The notes below the pieces were generated by a model, which saw nothing but the letters and a program-made list of their open reading frames with translations, had not been told where the DNA came from and did not search any database. From contig NZ_BNCM01000010.1 in the NCBI RefSeq assembly GCF_014656475.1, forward strand, positions 82,073 to 146,072: DNA of 64,000 nucleotides, given 5' to 3'. The number at the start of each line of letters is the position of its first letter. The first letter of the stretch is position 1. Positions 1 through 9,616 of this stretch are shown here, piece after piece. The position numbers were made by a program, and so were the translations under genes. The stretch comes from Sinomonas cellulolyticus (lineage in GTDB: Bacteria > Actinomycetota > Actinomycetes > Actinomycetales > Micrococcaceae).

Positions 1-114
1 TCGGTGCGCATCTCCGAGGCACCCAGCTACCAGCAGACCGTGATGACCTACGACCCGACGTCGACCGGTGCGCTGTCGTATCTCGAGGCTGCAGCGGAGA
101 TCGCCGAACGCTAG
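1..114 (+). CDS. parA: Chromosome partitioning ATPase ParA, C-terminal end only
   Basis: Frame 1 is open from the first base to a TAG at 112-114. The last 37 residues include RISEAPSYQQTVMTYDP and end in SYLEAAAEIAER, which is the conserved C-terminal helix region of ParA/Soj proteins. The nucleotide-binding motifs lie left of the window. parB starts 72 bp downstream on the same strand, the usual parAB order. ParA is a Walker-type ATPase that moves ParB-parS complexes of the newly replicated origin. Confidence 0.9.
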   Translation, partial: SVRISEAPSYQQTVMTYDPTSTGALSYLEAAAEIAER

Positions 115-186
115 TCTGCTGGCACGCTCGTCACCCATTCACTCGAACAGCCAGGTGCCCGGCAGCGGGCGAGGGAGGAAACCGCA

Positions 187-1416
187 ATGAGCGAGAAGCG
201 CCGAGGGCTGGGCCGGGGCCTGGGGGCCCTTATTCCCAGCTCCGCCCCGGCGAACGGTGGGCCGACGACGTCGTCACGCCCCGTGGACCTCTTCTTCCCC
301 GACTCGACCGGCCGCACTGGACCTGCCGGCGCCGAGCCCATCGCTGAGACTCCTGCCCCTGCCGAGGAACCCCGGAACCAGGGGGGTGGCACCGGGGCGG
401 CGTCCGATGCTCGCGCGACTTCCAACGCGGGTGGCCGCCCTCCGCGAGCTGCCGAGACGGACGACGGCGTTCCCGAGACAGAGGTGCAGGCCGCGCCTGA
501 GGGTTCGGAGGCTCGCGAGCCGAAGAATGCTTCTTCCTCACGGGGAAAGGCCGGTTCGAGGGCCGCGAAGCACGACGGCAACGACGAGCTCGATCTTGTC
601 GAGGTCCCTGGCGCCCAGTTCGCTGAACTTCCACTCAAGGCCATCCACCCCAACCGCAAGCAGCCGCGTACTGTCTTCGATGAGGACGAGATGGCGGAGC
701 TCGTGCACTCCGTGCGCGAGATCGGTATCCTCCAGCCGATCGTAGTCCGTAAGTCAACCGAATCCGGTAGCGAAGCGTACGAACTCGTCATGGGCGAGCG
801 GCGGTGGCGTGCGGCGCAGGGTGCTGGCCTCGATACCATCCCGGCTATCATCCGTGACACGGGCGACGACGCCCTGCTCCGCGATGCCCTTCTCGAGAAC
901 CTTCACCGCAGCCAGCTGAATCCGCTCGAAGAGGCAGCTGCCTACCAGCAGCTGCTCGAGGACTTCGGCACGACGCATGAGGAGCTGGCCGACCGTATTG
1001 GACGTTCTCGGCCCCAGGTCTCCAACACGATTCGGCTTCTTCGTCTTCCACCGCTGGTGCAGCGGCGCGTAGCGGCCGGCGTTCTCTCTGCAGGCCACGC
1101 CCGCGCCCTTCTCTCCCTCCCGGACGAGGCATCTATCGAGCGCATGGCCCAGAAGATTGTGTCCGAGGGACTGTCCGTCCGGGCGACTGAAGAGGCCGTT
1201 GCCCTCTATCAGGAGCCGCAGGAGCCGCGTCGTTCCAGTGCCCGCAACAATGCCCGACACGAGCGCCTGGACTTCCTGGCGTCGAGCCTGGCCGATCGTC
1301 TGGACACCAACGTGAAGATCACCTTGGGTGCTCGCAAAGGGAAGGTGAGCATCGAGTTCGCCTCGGTGGAGGACCTCAACCGGATCATGACGCTGATCAG
1401 CCCTGAGGATGACTAG
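187..1416 (+). CDS. parB: Chromosome partitioning protein ParB
   Basis: The protein has 409 aa; the ATG at 187 follows GGAGGAAACCGCA. ParB binds parS and spreads as a CTP-dependent clamp. The N-terminus [16 protein letters not shown] is the usual ParA-interacting helix. A Pro/Ala/Glu-rich linker of about 110 residues follows, longer than in most ParB proteins. The ParB/Srx CTPase domain begins near residue 148 ([12 protein letters not shown]), with the GERRWRAA motif near 203 and [14 protein letters not shown] near 237. The helix-turn-helix ([20 protein letters not shown]) is near 265-285, and a dimerisation domain ends the protein. Six copies of its likely target, GTTTCACGTGAAAC, lie within the next 5 kb. 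Confidence 0.97.
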   Translation: MSEKRRGLGRGLGALIPSSAPANGGPTTSSRPVDLFFPDSTGRTGPAGAEPIAETPAPAEEPRNQGGGTGAASDARATSNAGGRPPRAAETDDGVPETEVQAAPEGSEAREPKNASSSRGKAGSRAAKHDGNDELDLVEVPGAQFAELPLKAIHPNRKQPRTVFDEDEMAELVHSVREIGILQPIVVRKSTESGSEAYELVMGERRWRAAQGAGLDTIPAIIRDTGDDALLRDALLENLHRSQLNPLEEAAAYQQLLEDFGTTHEELADRIGRSRPQVSNTIRLLRLPPLVQRRVAAGVLSAGHARALLSLPDEASIERMAQKIVSEGLSVRATEEAVALYQEPQEPRRSSARNNARHERLDFLASSLADRLDTNVKITLGARKGKVSIEFASVEDLNRIMTLISPEDD

Positions 1417-1457
1417 ATCCACACCGCTTCACCTAGGTCTGCCCCGGAGCCGGCCCC

Positions 1458-1471
1458 GTTTCACGTGAAAC
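1458..1471. promoter_or_regulatory. parS site 1, nested in a hairpin after parB
   Basis: Perfect GTTTCACGTGAAAC, 41 bp after the parB stop. The flanks GCCCC and GGGGC extend the palindrome to 24 bp, and outer AGCC/GGCT bases extend it further with one interruption. The same bases could therefore act as ParB nucleation site and parB transcription terminator. Confidence 0.92.
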
Positions 1472-2325
1472 GGGGCTGGCTTCATGTGTAGCGGCTTGCC
1501 CGAGGCGCCGGGCTTCCCTTCTTAGGTCGTGCACGGAGGGGCCCTCCATCCCGACGACGGCCGCGGTGCGCTGAATGGCAGACCCCGAGACTGCTGCGTC
1601 GTGACACGCCTCGCGCACAGGTCCAGAAGCGGCGGCCTCCGCTATTGAGATTGCACAGTCGGCCCCCACCGCCGCCGACACACTCGGACAACTCCGCGTG
1701 AATCTACCGACGGTGGATCTGCCTAAGACACCGAAGATTGTGCGTCGTAGATCGAGGAACAAGCTCTAGAGATAGAAATGCGGCCGGTCACGTCGACGAT
1801 ATTGGTGGACCGACGGTCGTGCCAAAGGCGGAGGGTGGGCGAAAGAGGGGTCGCGCTGTCCCGTCGGTACACCGGCGCAGGCCGCCGAGGTTCCCCGAAT
1901 GCAGAAAAGACGTTGGGAACCCAAACCCGCATCGATAGTCACTTCGGTGCATCGGGAGCGCGCCACCACATAGGGTATGAGCTTGCGCTGTAGGCTCAAG
2001 CCGGCCGGACCACGACCATTGTCGGTTGCTACCCACTTTGCAGCGTGCCCGTCTGTTGATCCGAGGCAAGTCCAGTCGGCTGAGGGGCAGAGGATGATGT
2101 CGGCGCTAACCCGCGAGTTTTCGCGCTCCTCCTGGCTTTGAAAGGAACTAGAGCGACCTGCGAAGGTCGCAGCGAGTCGTAGGCGGCGCTCATAGCAACA
2201 TGACTGCTCTGGGCAGCGAGGGTTCAGGTGATTGTCACTATAGGGGGACTCTGGGGTGCAGCGCTGTCGCTGCTATGGAGCCGAGCCGCGAGTGGAAGCA
2301 TGCGGGCTGGAGAGTTGAGCGTCGC

Positions 2326-2339
2326 GTTTCACGTGAAAC
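2326..2339. promoter_or_regulatory. parS site 2
   Basis: Perfect 14-bp palindrome GTTTCACGTGAAAC, flanked by CGC and CTGG. It lies 868 bp from site 1. Confidence 0.92.
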
Positions 2340-3166
2340 CTGGCTGCGCTGACGCGGTTCCAGCAGTCATACACCTTCGCGCCTGTTCCCCGCGGTATCT
2401 CCGGTTCACGGTTCCGCGGCCGCTTCAAGCGATATGTGTGGGCCTCCTTGTGCACAATGTCGGGCGAATCTTCAGTTGCCGTCACACCCTCCTGGGCTGG
2501 GGAGGATGACAAAGGCTTGGTTGTACCTAGGCGAAAAGGCGGGGTGTGCATGGGCGATGAGTGAAGACGCGTTTTACGAACCCAGATGAGAGGGTGGAGC
2601 GTGGGTTGGACCCAGGTGCTGCCGCCCATTCGGAGCTAACGTGCCTATTGCGGGCAGCGGTCACTGCAGAGGGAACGCTCCCGCGCCACAGGTAGCGGCA
2701 GCGGGCCGACACGTGCGTCGAAGCAGGCCGTGGCGGCACGCGTTCCGATTGAAGGGTCGGGCTATGGTCCGATTGCCCGGCGGCCTGACTGCGTCCGATA
2801 CATTGTCGCGATGTCGACGTGGGGCGAGGGCATGGGGGACGACCCTGACATGGATTATGGAAGCAAGACCGATGTGAGTGCGAGAGACTTCGGTGCGTCG
2901 AGGCCGACACTGTACGTCGGAACGTCGTGAGTCGCGAATGCAGGTGGTCGCTGGGAACTGCGGGTCCACTGGAGTCCTTGTCCGCGCGACTAGATGGCAA
3001 AGCCTCAAGCCACAAGACCGAATCTCCAGCTGCGCAATCCTTTCGGCCAAGTTATTGGGGCCTTTGCGGGCGATGGGACGATCGCGCGGCCATCTTTAGC
3101 GAGCATTCAGCCGATCTAATGGGGCCCAGGAGAAGTCCGACCCGCGCTGTTGGCGCGGAAGGTTCT

Positions 3167-3180
3167 GTTTCACGTGAAAC
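3167..3180. promoter_or_regulatory. parS site 3
   Basis: Perfect GTTTCACGTGAAAC preceded by TTCT. It lies 841 bp from site 2, about 690 bp before the first DnaA-box cluster. Confidence 0.92.
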
Positions 3181-3853
3181 GGTGGACGCTGGACAGCACA
3201 CCTTTGAGCCCCGCAGCTGCCGTGGTGAAGCGTGGCGCGGCGGTGGCGAGCCAGGGCGGCGGTAGCGAAGAACCTGAAGGCGCGGGACCGATGCTCCCCA
3301 AGAGTCTGCGGGCCAGCTACTGCGCCGGCTATTCACTCTTCCGCTATGTACACGCGGCCTCGAAGCGTGCAAAACAGGCCAAGAGCAGTCTGGCACCGGA
3401 CCGACGCTCGTTGCTGCCGCCGATGACGTTCTCCTGTACGCGCGCACCAGACCCTCGTCTCGAGTGAGGGAAGCACGTGCGCCCCCGGCCAGCGTCTCTC
3501 GCTAACGGCCAGATGCAGACGCAGTCCGCCGGGGCCGCGTCGCTAGATGCGAGGGGTTCGATGATCGGGGCCGGCTCGGGATCGAGCAAAAGGCTCTTCG
3601 TTTATTTGGGACAGAGGGGCCGTTCAGACCCCCGGCCGCGCGCTTTTCAGCGTCTGTCTGCGCGCGTTTGACACGCCTGTGGCTTTGACTCTCAGCGGTC
3701 TATCGGCCTTGCTCCGCCCTTGTGGGAGGAAGACGTGGGCATCGGAATCGCTCACCGCGTGGGGGTACACAGCCGTCAATCGTATGGTCGCAATGGACCG
3801 GAAGATTGGGCGCCTGGGCTGACTGCTGCTCGGGGACTGAGAGGCAGTCAGCC

Positions 3854-3898
3854 TGTGGACGGCCTGTGGATAACGGGTGTGGATAGCTCTGTGGGAAA
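3854..3898. other. DnaA-box cluster 1 (four 9-mers)
   Basis: Four 9-mers share one orientation: TGTGGACGG at 3854, TGTGGATAA at 3865, TGTGGATAG at 3878 and TGTGGGAAA at 3890. TGTGGATAA is the exact complement of the canonical DnaA box TTATCCACA. The first and third fit the relaxed actinobacterial box (Y-Y-G/A/C-TCCACA), and the fourth is degenerate. Spacing is 11-13 bp, about one helical turn, as expected for cooperative DnaA loading. That this is a functional origin or DnaA-titration site is inferred. Confidence 0.6.
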
Positions 3899-4266
3899 GT
3901 GCCATCCGAGCCCCGATCAGTGCGTCGATTCCGCGCTCAATCTAAGTGCCAGCGCACACTTACGGCTGGAAGACCCTTCGCGGACCGCAGGAGGCGTCCG
4001 GACGTTTGGTCTACATCGATCCGCTCCCTTGCACTTCTCGCTTGTCGGGCTTCTTGATCTGGCTGGTTCGGGCACATAGATCGACTATTTGCGGTTTCCT
4101 CCCGGTCAGCAGATACGGGTCTGAGGCCGGTTTCTGACCGTCGCGTCGGTGGTTTCGCTCCCATCCCATGCGGGGTGGCGCGCTCAGCCGCGGTGACTAA
4201 TGACGCGCCGGCGAACGATGCTGTTTTCTGAGCGGTCGGCCTTCTGTGCCTAGAACGACGGTGGCC

Positions 4267-4321
4267 TGTGGATATCCAGTGCTCAGCTGTGGATACAAGC
4301 TGTGGATAGCTGTGTGGAAAA
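4267..4321. other. DnaA-box cluster 2 (four 9-mers)
   Basis: TGTGGATAT (4267), TGTGGATAC (4288), TGTGGATAG (4301) and TGTGGAAAA (4313) all point the same way as cluster 1, about 400 bp to its left. All keep the TGTGGA core. No long AT-rich unwinding tract is visible beside them. Taken alone each 9-mer is weak; eight in one direction within 470 bp of non-coding DNA is unlikely by chance. Confidence 0.6.
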
Positions 4322-5043
4322 TCAGGGCTGAGTCGGTTCGTCGGATCGCGGTCGCTGGGGTGGGAGCGATGGCCCGCCCCGCCATCCTCCGCACCTTAGG
4401 CCACATCCGACACGATGCGGCCCAGCTGGTTCGACGCACTGGTTCGCCTTTCACTCCTTCGTCGGGCGTGATGGTGTTCTCTGGCGCCTGGGTGTCTTCC
4501 CTTGGGGCTTTGATGCCATGGGTAGCGACTTCACCTCCGGTGCCGTGAGGACGGATGAGGGGCGCTCTTGGGCACGTCCATAGTTCGTATCAAACGCGAC
4601 GGCGATAGCGCCCCAATGTTCAGTGCCTTCGCGTACGCCATCCATGGGATAGCTATCGCGGCAGCTACCGTGCCGATGCCTGCTGGCCCTAGACAGAGGG
4701 GCGGACGTGACCCGAGGACTGTGAGTAGCGGCCCAGCCGCGAAGCCGGCATTCGCGATAGAGGGTGCTGTCTAGGAGTGGCTGGAACTTGCATGGCGCTG
4801 GCCTTCGTGGGCAGGGATCATTTGCGGCGCACACAAGGACTAAGTCGCCCCAGGCGTGCTCGGTAGAGCAAGTGGTAAGCCGGAGCGCATGACCGCCGAT
4901 CCCGGACCACGGCATTGCTTCGCACCTATCCGACCGATCGATCTCCGCTGGGCGACGCGGCTGCGTCGACGGGCAAAGTGTTGGTGGGACAATGGGTCGA
5001 CATGGCTGATCAGAGTAGCGATGCTTGTTGACTGGCGTTGCCT

Positions 5044-5057
5044 GTTTCACGTGAAAC
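5044..5057. promoter_or_regulatory. parS site 4
   Basis: Perfect TGTTTCACGTGAAACA, 16 bp palindromic including the outer T/A pair that matches the extended parS consensus. Site 5 is only 86 bp away, making this the closest pair. Confidence 0.93.
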
Positions 5058-5129
5058 ACTAGCCAGGATCTTGCGGGAAGAGCCACACAATGAGTGGGCG
5101 ACTAGCGGCGGAGCTGGATTGGTGCTTCT

Positions 5130-5143
5130 GTTTCACGTGAAAC
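5130..5143. promoter_or_regulatory. parS site 5
   Basis: Perfect TGTTTCACGTGAAACA including the outer T/A pair. It lies 86 bp from site 4, about eight helical turns, so ParB clamps could load side by side. Confidence 0.93.
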
Positions 5144-6300
5144 ACGCCAAAGGCAGGCGAAAGCTGTGGCGAAGGACGGCCATTGCTATTCCGAGGAGAG
5201 GGGGTTGACGCAATCGTGTGACCGTCCCGCAGCAGCCATTGTCGGCAGAGCATCGTAGCCGGTTCGGGCTGCGCCTTAGTCGGTCTGGGTAAGCTAACGG
5301 GTCTCCCTGGTACAGCACTCCGCGCCAGACCGTATGACCTATCGGTCACGCGCTTCTGTCCCTGCCCAATTCTCTACAACGGATGAACGCCGGTCGCCCC
5401 CCACGGCCACCTTTTGACGATATCCATCTAGGCCCGTGGCCCGCGGCGCTGCCAAAGCACTTACCCGTCGCGGGGCAACCCTGGCCCCTGGGAGGAAGCT
5501 GCGTGCGCGTTGCCGTAATCGAATTCCCAGACCCTCGGCGTGCTGGTCTGCACATTCAATGGCGTCGACCCCGTAGGGGCGCCCTCTCGTGTACTCGACG
5601 GTGAGTCGAACACACGCAAGTGAAACCTGTTGGCGAGCGGTTCTGCCTAGGCAAGACACTGCAATAGAGATGCTGCAACGCGGGTAAAGCAGCACGCTGT
5701 GCTGGGCGGGCGGTGTGGAGCAGGCGGTGCTGAGCCGGCGGTGAACAGTTGGAGACCGATCTGACCGGGTGGCGCAAAGACCACGAGAAATTCGGGATTC
5801 GCACCATGGACAATCATCTGGTGGATGTGCGCGAACTGGGGCAGCGCAGGCCAGTGTGCGCGGACCGCCGGCCAACGGGCAGGCGAAATGTCTTCTAGGT
5901 GCACCCTTCAATGCGAACGGGTGGAAGCTTCGTCGCGAAGCGCAGGAGGAGACAATGCAGAGAAGAACTCACCGCGAGGTTGATCGTGCCATCTCTGATG
6001 CTGAGGGTCATGAGGGTATAGGGGGAGCCGTTGGGGGTGCACAGGGGCTGTGAGGGGAGCCTGGTTTGACGGAGTGAGCCTAGGGCGACGACATCGCCTA
6101 CCCCGAATGGCATGCGCACATTCCGGTTCACCGATCGAGCTACCCTGAAGAGTTGCACGCGCGGGTAGCCCCACAGTCGCTGCCTGAGTTGATCTTCCGC
6201 TGGTTTCTCGACCGCGATGCCAGGGCCGGTCTCCGAAATTCATGGGGTGCGCTCGACGGTCGACAGGATGGACTCGTCCTGCCGCCGACAGGAGCGCGAC

Positions 6301-6314
6301 GTTTCACGTGAAAC
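6301..6314. promoter_or_regulatory. parS site 6
   Basis: Perfect GTTTCACGTGAAAC, 23 bp from the trxA terminator stem. It marks the right border of the parS-bearing desert. Confidence 0.92.
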
Positions 6315-6336
6315 GCAAGGCGACGAGCGCAAAGAA

Positions 6337-6369
6337 GGAGGGAGGGACGACCTAGTCGTCCATCCCTCC
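6337..6369 (-). terminator. Intrinsic terminator of trxBA
   Basis: Arms at 6337-6351 and 6355-6369 pair at 14 of 15 positions (right arm GTCGTCCATCCCTCC) around a CTA loop. Read on the minus strand, the hairpin follows the trxA stop by about 20 nt and is followed by TTCTTTG, a short T-rich tail. Confidence 0.75.
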
Positions 6370-6391
6370 TGAGCCTCTTGGCCGAGCCAGA

Positions 6392-6721
6392 CTACTTCGC
6401 GAGGACTTCGTTCCACTCCTTCTCGAAGTACTGCTTCGGGCGAGCACCGATGACCGTACCGGTGACCTTGCCCTTCTCGAAGAGGTAGACAGCAGGAATC
6501 GACGTGATGCCGTACTCGGCAGCGATGTTCGGGTTGTTGTCGACGTCAACCTTCACGACATCAACCTTGTCCGCATACTCGACGGAGATGTCATCGAGGA
6601 TAGGGCCGAGCTTCCGGCACGGTCCGCACCACTCAGCCCAGAAGTCGACGATGACGGGCTTCTCGGACATGATCACCTGATCGGTGAAGTCCGCGTCCGT
6701 GACATTCTTTGCGTTGCTCAT
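6392..6721 (-). CDS. trxA: Thioredoxin
   Basis: A standard-length 109-aa thioredoxin. The active site WCGPC lies at residues 31-35 within FWAEWCGPC, followed by the usual YADKVDVVKVDVDNNPNIAAEYGI strand-helix region (written here only as a landmark) and the cis-proline segment SIPAVYLF. It reduces protein disulfides in the cytoplasm using electrons from the thioredoxin reductase encoded 28 nt upstream. Both genes are probably transcribed from the SigR-type promoter upstream of trxB. A hairpin terminator follows. Confidence 0.97.
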   Translation of the reverse strand: MSNAKNVTDADFTDQVIMSEKPVIVDFWAEWCGPCRKLGPILDDISVEYADKVDVVKVDVDNNPNIAAEYGITSIPAVYLFEKGKVTGTVIGARPKQYFEKEWNEVLAK

Positions 6722-6749
6722 CTTCTGCGATCCGTTCTCTCGGAGGTGA

Positions 6750-7724
6750 TTATGCCTGGCTGGTCAGTGCACGGGCCTCAATGTCAGCAAGATAGTGCTC
6801 AACATCGAGGGCCGCGACACAACCGGAACCGGCTGCTGTAATGGCCTGACGGTAGGTGGGATCGACGACGTCGCCCGCCGCGAAGACGCCTGGGAGGCTA
6901 GTCTTCGAGGACCGGCCTTCAACCGCGATCGTTCCTTCCGAAGTGAGCTCGAGGACATCCTTGACGAGCTGCGTGCGGGGGTCGTTGCCGATGGCCACGA
7001 AGATGCCCGTCACGGGGATCTCGGACTCCGTGCCGTCCACCGTGTTCCGCAGGCGAAGGGCGGTCACCTTGTCGCCGCCGACGACGTCGGCAACTTCAGA
7101 GTTCCACGCGAACTTGATCTTCTCGTGGTTGAGGGCGCGGTCGGCCATGATCTTCGAAGCGCGCAGGCTGTCCCGGCGGTGGACCACGGTGACGGACCGT
7201 GCGAACTTCGTGAGGAAGAGGGCCTCTTCCATGGCGGAGTCGCCGCCGCCGACAACGGCGATGTCCTGGTCCTTGAAGAAGAAGCCGTCGCACGTCGCAC
7301 ACCAGCTCACACCATGACCGGACAGGCGCTTCTCGTTCGGCAGGCCGAGCTCGCGATAGGCGGACCCAGTCGAGATGATGACTGCGTGCGCCCGGTAGGA
7401 GGTCCCGTTCGTCAGCGTGACCGTCTTGATCTCTCCGGCCAGATCGACGGACTCGACGTCCTCGTACTCGATTTGTGCGCCGAACTTCGAGGCCTGCTGC
7501 TCGAGCTTGTCCATCAGCTCAGGGCCTTGGACCCCCTCCGGGAATCCGGGGAAGTTCTCGACCTCGGTGGTGTTCATCAATTCACCGCCGGCGGTGACCG
7601 ATCCGGCGAAAATCAACGGATTAAGGTTGGCGCGCGCGGTGTAAATGCCTGCGGTGTACCCCGCGGGTCCAGAACCGACGATGATGACGTCGCGGACGTC
7701 GGCGGCGGTCTCAGCGGTGCTCAC
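6750..7724 (-). CDS. trxB: Thioredoxin-disulfide reductase
   Basis: The product is a 324-aa low-molecular-weight flavoprotein reductase that transfers electrons from NADPH through FAD to thioredoxin. The FAD fold motif [14 protein letters not shown] is near residue 17. The redox pair CATC is at 142-145, the NADPH motif [10 protein letters not shown] follows, and the C-terminal FAD motif [19 protein letters not shown] is present. The start is GTG, preceded by AAGAGG at about 10 nt. It forms an operon with trxA. Confidence 0.97.
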   Translation of the reverse strand: MSTAETAADVRDVIIVGSGPAGYTAGIYTARANLNPLIFAGSVTAGGELMNTTEVENFPGFPEGVQGPELMDKLEQQASKFGAQIEYEDVESVDLAGEIKTVTLTNGTSYRAHAVIISTGSAYRELGLPNEKRLSGHGVSWCATCDGFFFKDQDIAVVGGGDSAMEEALFLTKFARSVTVVHRRDSLRASKIMADRALNHEKIKFAWNSEVADVVGGDKVTALRLRNTVDGTESEIPVTGIFVAIGNDPRTQLVKDVLELTSEGTIAVEGRSSKTSLPGVFAAGDVVDPTYRQAITAAGSGCVAALDVEHYLADIEARALTSQA

Positions 7725-7774
7725 GGGATGCGTACCTCTTCCTTGGCGGTCAACGTGTGGTTGTCAGCAGCCAC

Positions 7775-7800
7775 AACGTACCGGTTGTTGCCGATATTCC
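7775..7800 (-). promoter_or_regulatory. SigR/SigH-type oxidative-stress promoter of trxBA
   Basis: On the minus strand, GGAAT (7800-7796) is followed after exactly 18 nt by GTT (7777-7775). This is the GGAAT-N18-GTT consensus known for Streptomyces SigR and mycobacterial SigH, whose classical target is trxBA. The trxB start lies about 50 nt downstream. Confidence 0.8.
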
Positions 7801-7870
7801 GCGCAGCTGTACCTCCTAGGGTACCGAAGAGGGCGGCACGGCTCGGAGGATTCCATCGCCCACGAGAAAA

Positions 7871-7910
7871 GCGGCAGGGGCCACGGAACGGAGTCCGTGG
7901 CCCCTGCCGC
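7871..7910 (-). terminator. Intrinsic terminator of the pseudokinase gene
   Basis: A perfect 17-bp stem (GCGGCAGGGGCCACGGA and its complement) surrounds the loop ACGGAG. On the minus strand it follows the stop codon of the 7926-9515 gene and is followed by TTTTC, a typical intrinsic terminator. Confidence 0.85.
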
Positions 7911-7925
7911 GGGCAGCGTCGCCCT

Positions 7926-9515
7926 CTATTCGACCTTGATCTCGGCCAGACGCAGCCCGAACGGATACTGGGTCTGCGGTGCCGAAAGACGCGGAAGCGA
8001 GTTGATCTGGATCAGCACGTACTGGGCAGTCGGAGAGGCACTAACCGGGACGGTGACCTGAGGGCCCGTGAACGACGAGGTGCCGGCGAGGGCTGCTCCC
8101 GTCAGGCTCGGATCGTTGTTGGTGTAGATACTGAAGTTGCCGCCGGAACCGCCCGACTGGAGGAGGGTGACCTGCTTGATCTGCGCGGGATCCTTGAGCT
8201 TGACCGCCAAGACGACGCTCTTGGTAAACCCGCCCCAATCCTCCCGGGCAAACTCCATCCCCGACCAGAACGTCGCGGGGTTGCCGTCGAAGGTCAACGG
8301 CAGCTTGCTGTCGAACGAGTTGGCGAAGGTCAATTCGCCCGGATTGAGCCTGGTCACGCTCTCGATCTCGGGCGCGGCAGCGGGCGCCGGCGCCGCAGAC
8401 GTCGCCGCGGCGCTGCTCGGTCCAGCAGCGGCAGACGACGGTGCCTGCTGAGCGGGGTGCTGCGACGATGCGGTCCCCGCCTGCTGCGGCTGGAAGAGTC
8501 CGCCGAGGGTCGTGAAGGCGAAGATGAGAGCTGCGATCAGGACGACGGCGAGGATGCCGCCGACGAGCCATGGCATAGAACGGGGCTTCGTGGACTCGTC
8601 GTCATCGTCGTAGGCGTCCCGGCCGTTGTATGACGGCCTCGCCGCCGCGGGCAGGACAGCCGCGGGGCGGCTGGACGGCCGGTGTTCGCGTGGCTCGGAC
8701 CGCTGAGGCTGGACGGGGGCCGCGGCGGTCGGTGCTGACTCGGTGCCGCTGCGGTCCTGGGGATTGGGCCACGGGGTCACGCGTGTCGAGCCTGCGCCAC
8801 CCTGGCCAGCGCCGGGTGAGCCGGCCGAGGGAGCCGACCGAGGCGGCGCGGCTGGTGGCGGCGGAATGGAAGACGTGGGCGTAGCGCCGGGACGTGAGGC
8901 GGCAGCCGCCGCAGCCGCCGCCGCAGCCGCACCCTGAGCCGGACCGGCGCCGGGGGTATCGCGGGGCCGGGCGGCCGGCGGGAACGCCTGCGTCGCCTCT
9001 CCCCGGGGTGCAGGGAAGGACTGCTGCTGCCGGCCCGGTACCGCGCCGCGAGACGGTGCTACTTCATCGTGGTCGTCATACCGAATGTACTCGTCGGGCC
9101 GGCCCGGATCGACCGTGCCGTCATAGGTCTCCGGTTCGTGGGAACGCGACTCGCCGAAGAGCTCGCTTCCGAGGGTGTCCGTGAAGAACGGCTCCACGTA
9201 GGGCGTCTCCTGAGGAACGATGAGGTCCAGGAGGTCAGCCGCGTCGGTGTGGTTCGTGATCAGGTAGGTCGACCCCTGGCTGATGCCGAGGTCGAGGACC
9301 TGCACGGCACCGTGACGCTCGCCCATGGCGACCTCGCGTGCGCTCTGTGCGAGCTGGTCGGCATTGGCACGGCCCGCCACCAGGATGCTCACGGGCCGGT
9401 TCAGCACCTGATCCACACCGTCGAGGACGAGATCGCCCCCCTGGGACGTCACGATCGAGGACGTGACTTTGTACCGCCCTCCGATCACGGTGCCGACGTC
9501 GATGGGCTGTGACAC
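7926..9515 (-). CDS. Membrane-anchored pseudokinase-like protein, MurJ partner
   Basis: I chose GTG at 9515 (VSQPIDVGTVIGGRYKV) because AGGAGG sits 5 nt upstream; the protein is then 529 aa. Residues 1 to about 100 resemble a kinase N-lobe (VGTVIGGRYKV, DQVLNRPVSILV) but no HRD or DFG catalytic motifs follow. A long acidic, then Ala/Pro-rich linker leads to one membrane segment (WLVGGILAVVLIAALIFAF) and an extracytoplasmic C-terminal domain with discoidin/NPCBM-like features (ATFWSGMEF, LPLTFDGN). In Mycobacterium the MviN protein carries a pseudokinase plus a similar outer domain fused to the flippase; here the two are separate neighbours. A role in controlling MurJ is inferred. Confidence 0.7.
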   Translation of the reverse strand: MSQPIDVGTVIGGRYKVTSSIVTSQGGDLVLDGVDQVLNRPVSILVAGRANADQLAQSAREVAMGERHGAVQVLDLGISQGSTYLITNHTDAADLLDLIVPQETPYVEPFFTDTLGSELFGESRSHEPETYDGTVDPGRPDEYIRYDDHDEVAPSRGAVPGRQQQSFPAPRGEATQAFPPAARPRDTPGAGPAQGAAAAAAAAAAASRPGATPTSSIPPPPAAPPRSAPSAGSPGAGQGGAGSTRVTPWPNPQDRSGTESAPTAAAPVQPQRSEPREHRPSSRPAAVLPAAARPSYNGRDAYDDDDESTKPRSMPWLVGGILAVVLIAALIFAFTTLGGLFQPQQAGTASSQHPAQQAPSSAAAGPSSAAATSAAPAPAAAPEIESVTRLNPGELTFANSFDSKLPLTFDGNPATFWSGMEFAREDWGGFTKSVVLAVKLKDPAQIKQVTLLQSGGSGGNFSIYTNNDPSLTGAALAGTSSFTGPQVTVPVSASPTAQYVLIQINSLPRLSAPQTQYPFGLRLAEIKVE

Positions 9516-9616
9516 GGAAACCTCCTGGTCGTTCGCGCGGGCGTGGCCATGGCCGCGCCTTGTGCTGCTAGAGATCCTAGCGGACGCGGGGGTCACGCCG
9601 CGGGCGGCGCTGGGCG

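Larger units (their letters stand above)
1417..6336. other. Origin-proximal gene desert of about 4.9 kb with parS and DnaA-box clusters
   Basis: I see no convincing gene in either strand between parB and the trxA terminator. Open frames here are mostly under 200 codons, overlap one another on both strands, lack Shine-Dalgarno sequences and encode no recognisable motif. GC is visibly lower than in the coding regions, and stop codons are frequent in all frames. The stretch does hold six perfect parS sites (1458, 2326, 3167, 5044, 5130, 6301) and two clusters of DnaA-box-like 9-mers (3854-3898 and 4267-4321). A short inverted repeat, TAAGTG/CACTTA, lies at 3943-3962. I read it as the centromere-like segregation region, possibly with replication-initiator binding. 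Confidence 0.75.

Noticed and set aside
1433..6243. Many open frames of 60-210 codons on both strands in the parB-trxA gap
   Set aside because: They overlap each other in several frames, lack Shine-Dalgarno or leaderless promoter signals and encode low-complexity, Arg/Ser/Pro-rich strings with no motif. This is what GC-rich non-coding DNA gives by chance.
6795..8633. A 612-codon plus-strand frame across trxB and the pseudokinase gene
   Set aside because: It spans two well-supported minus-strand genes and the terminator between them, and the translation has no recognisable domain.
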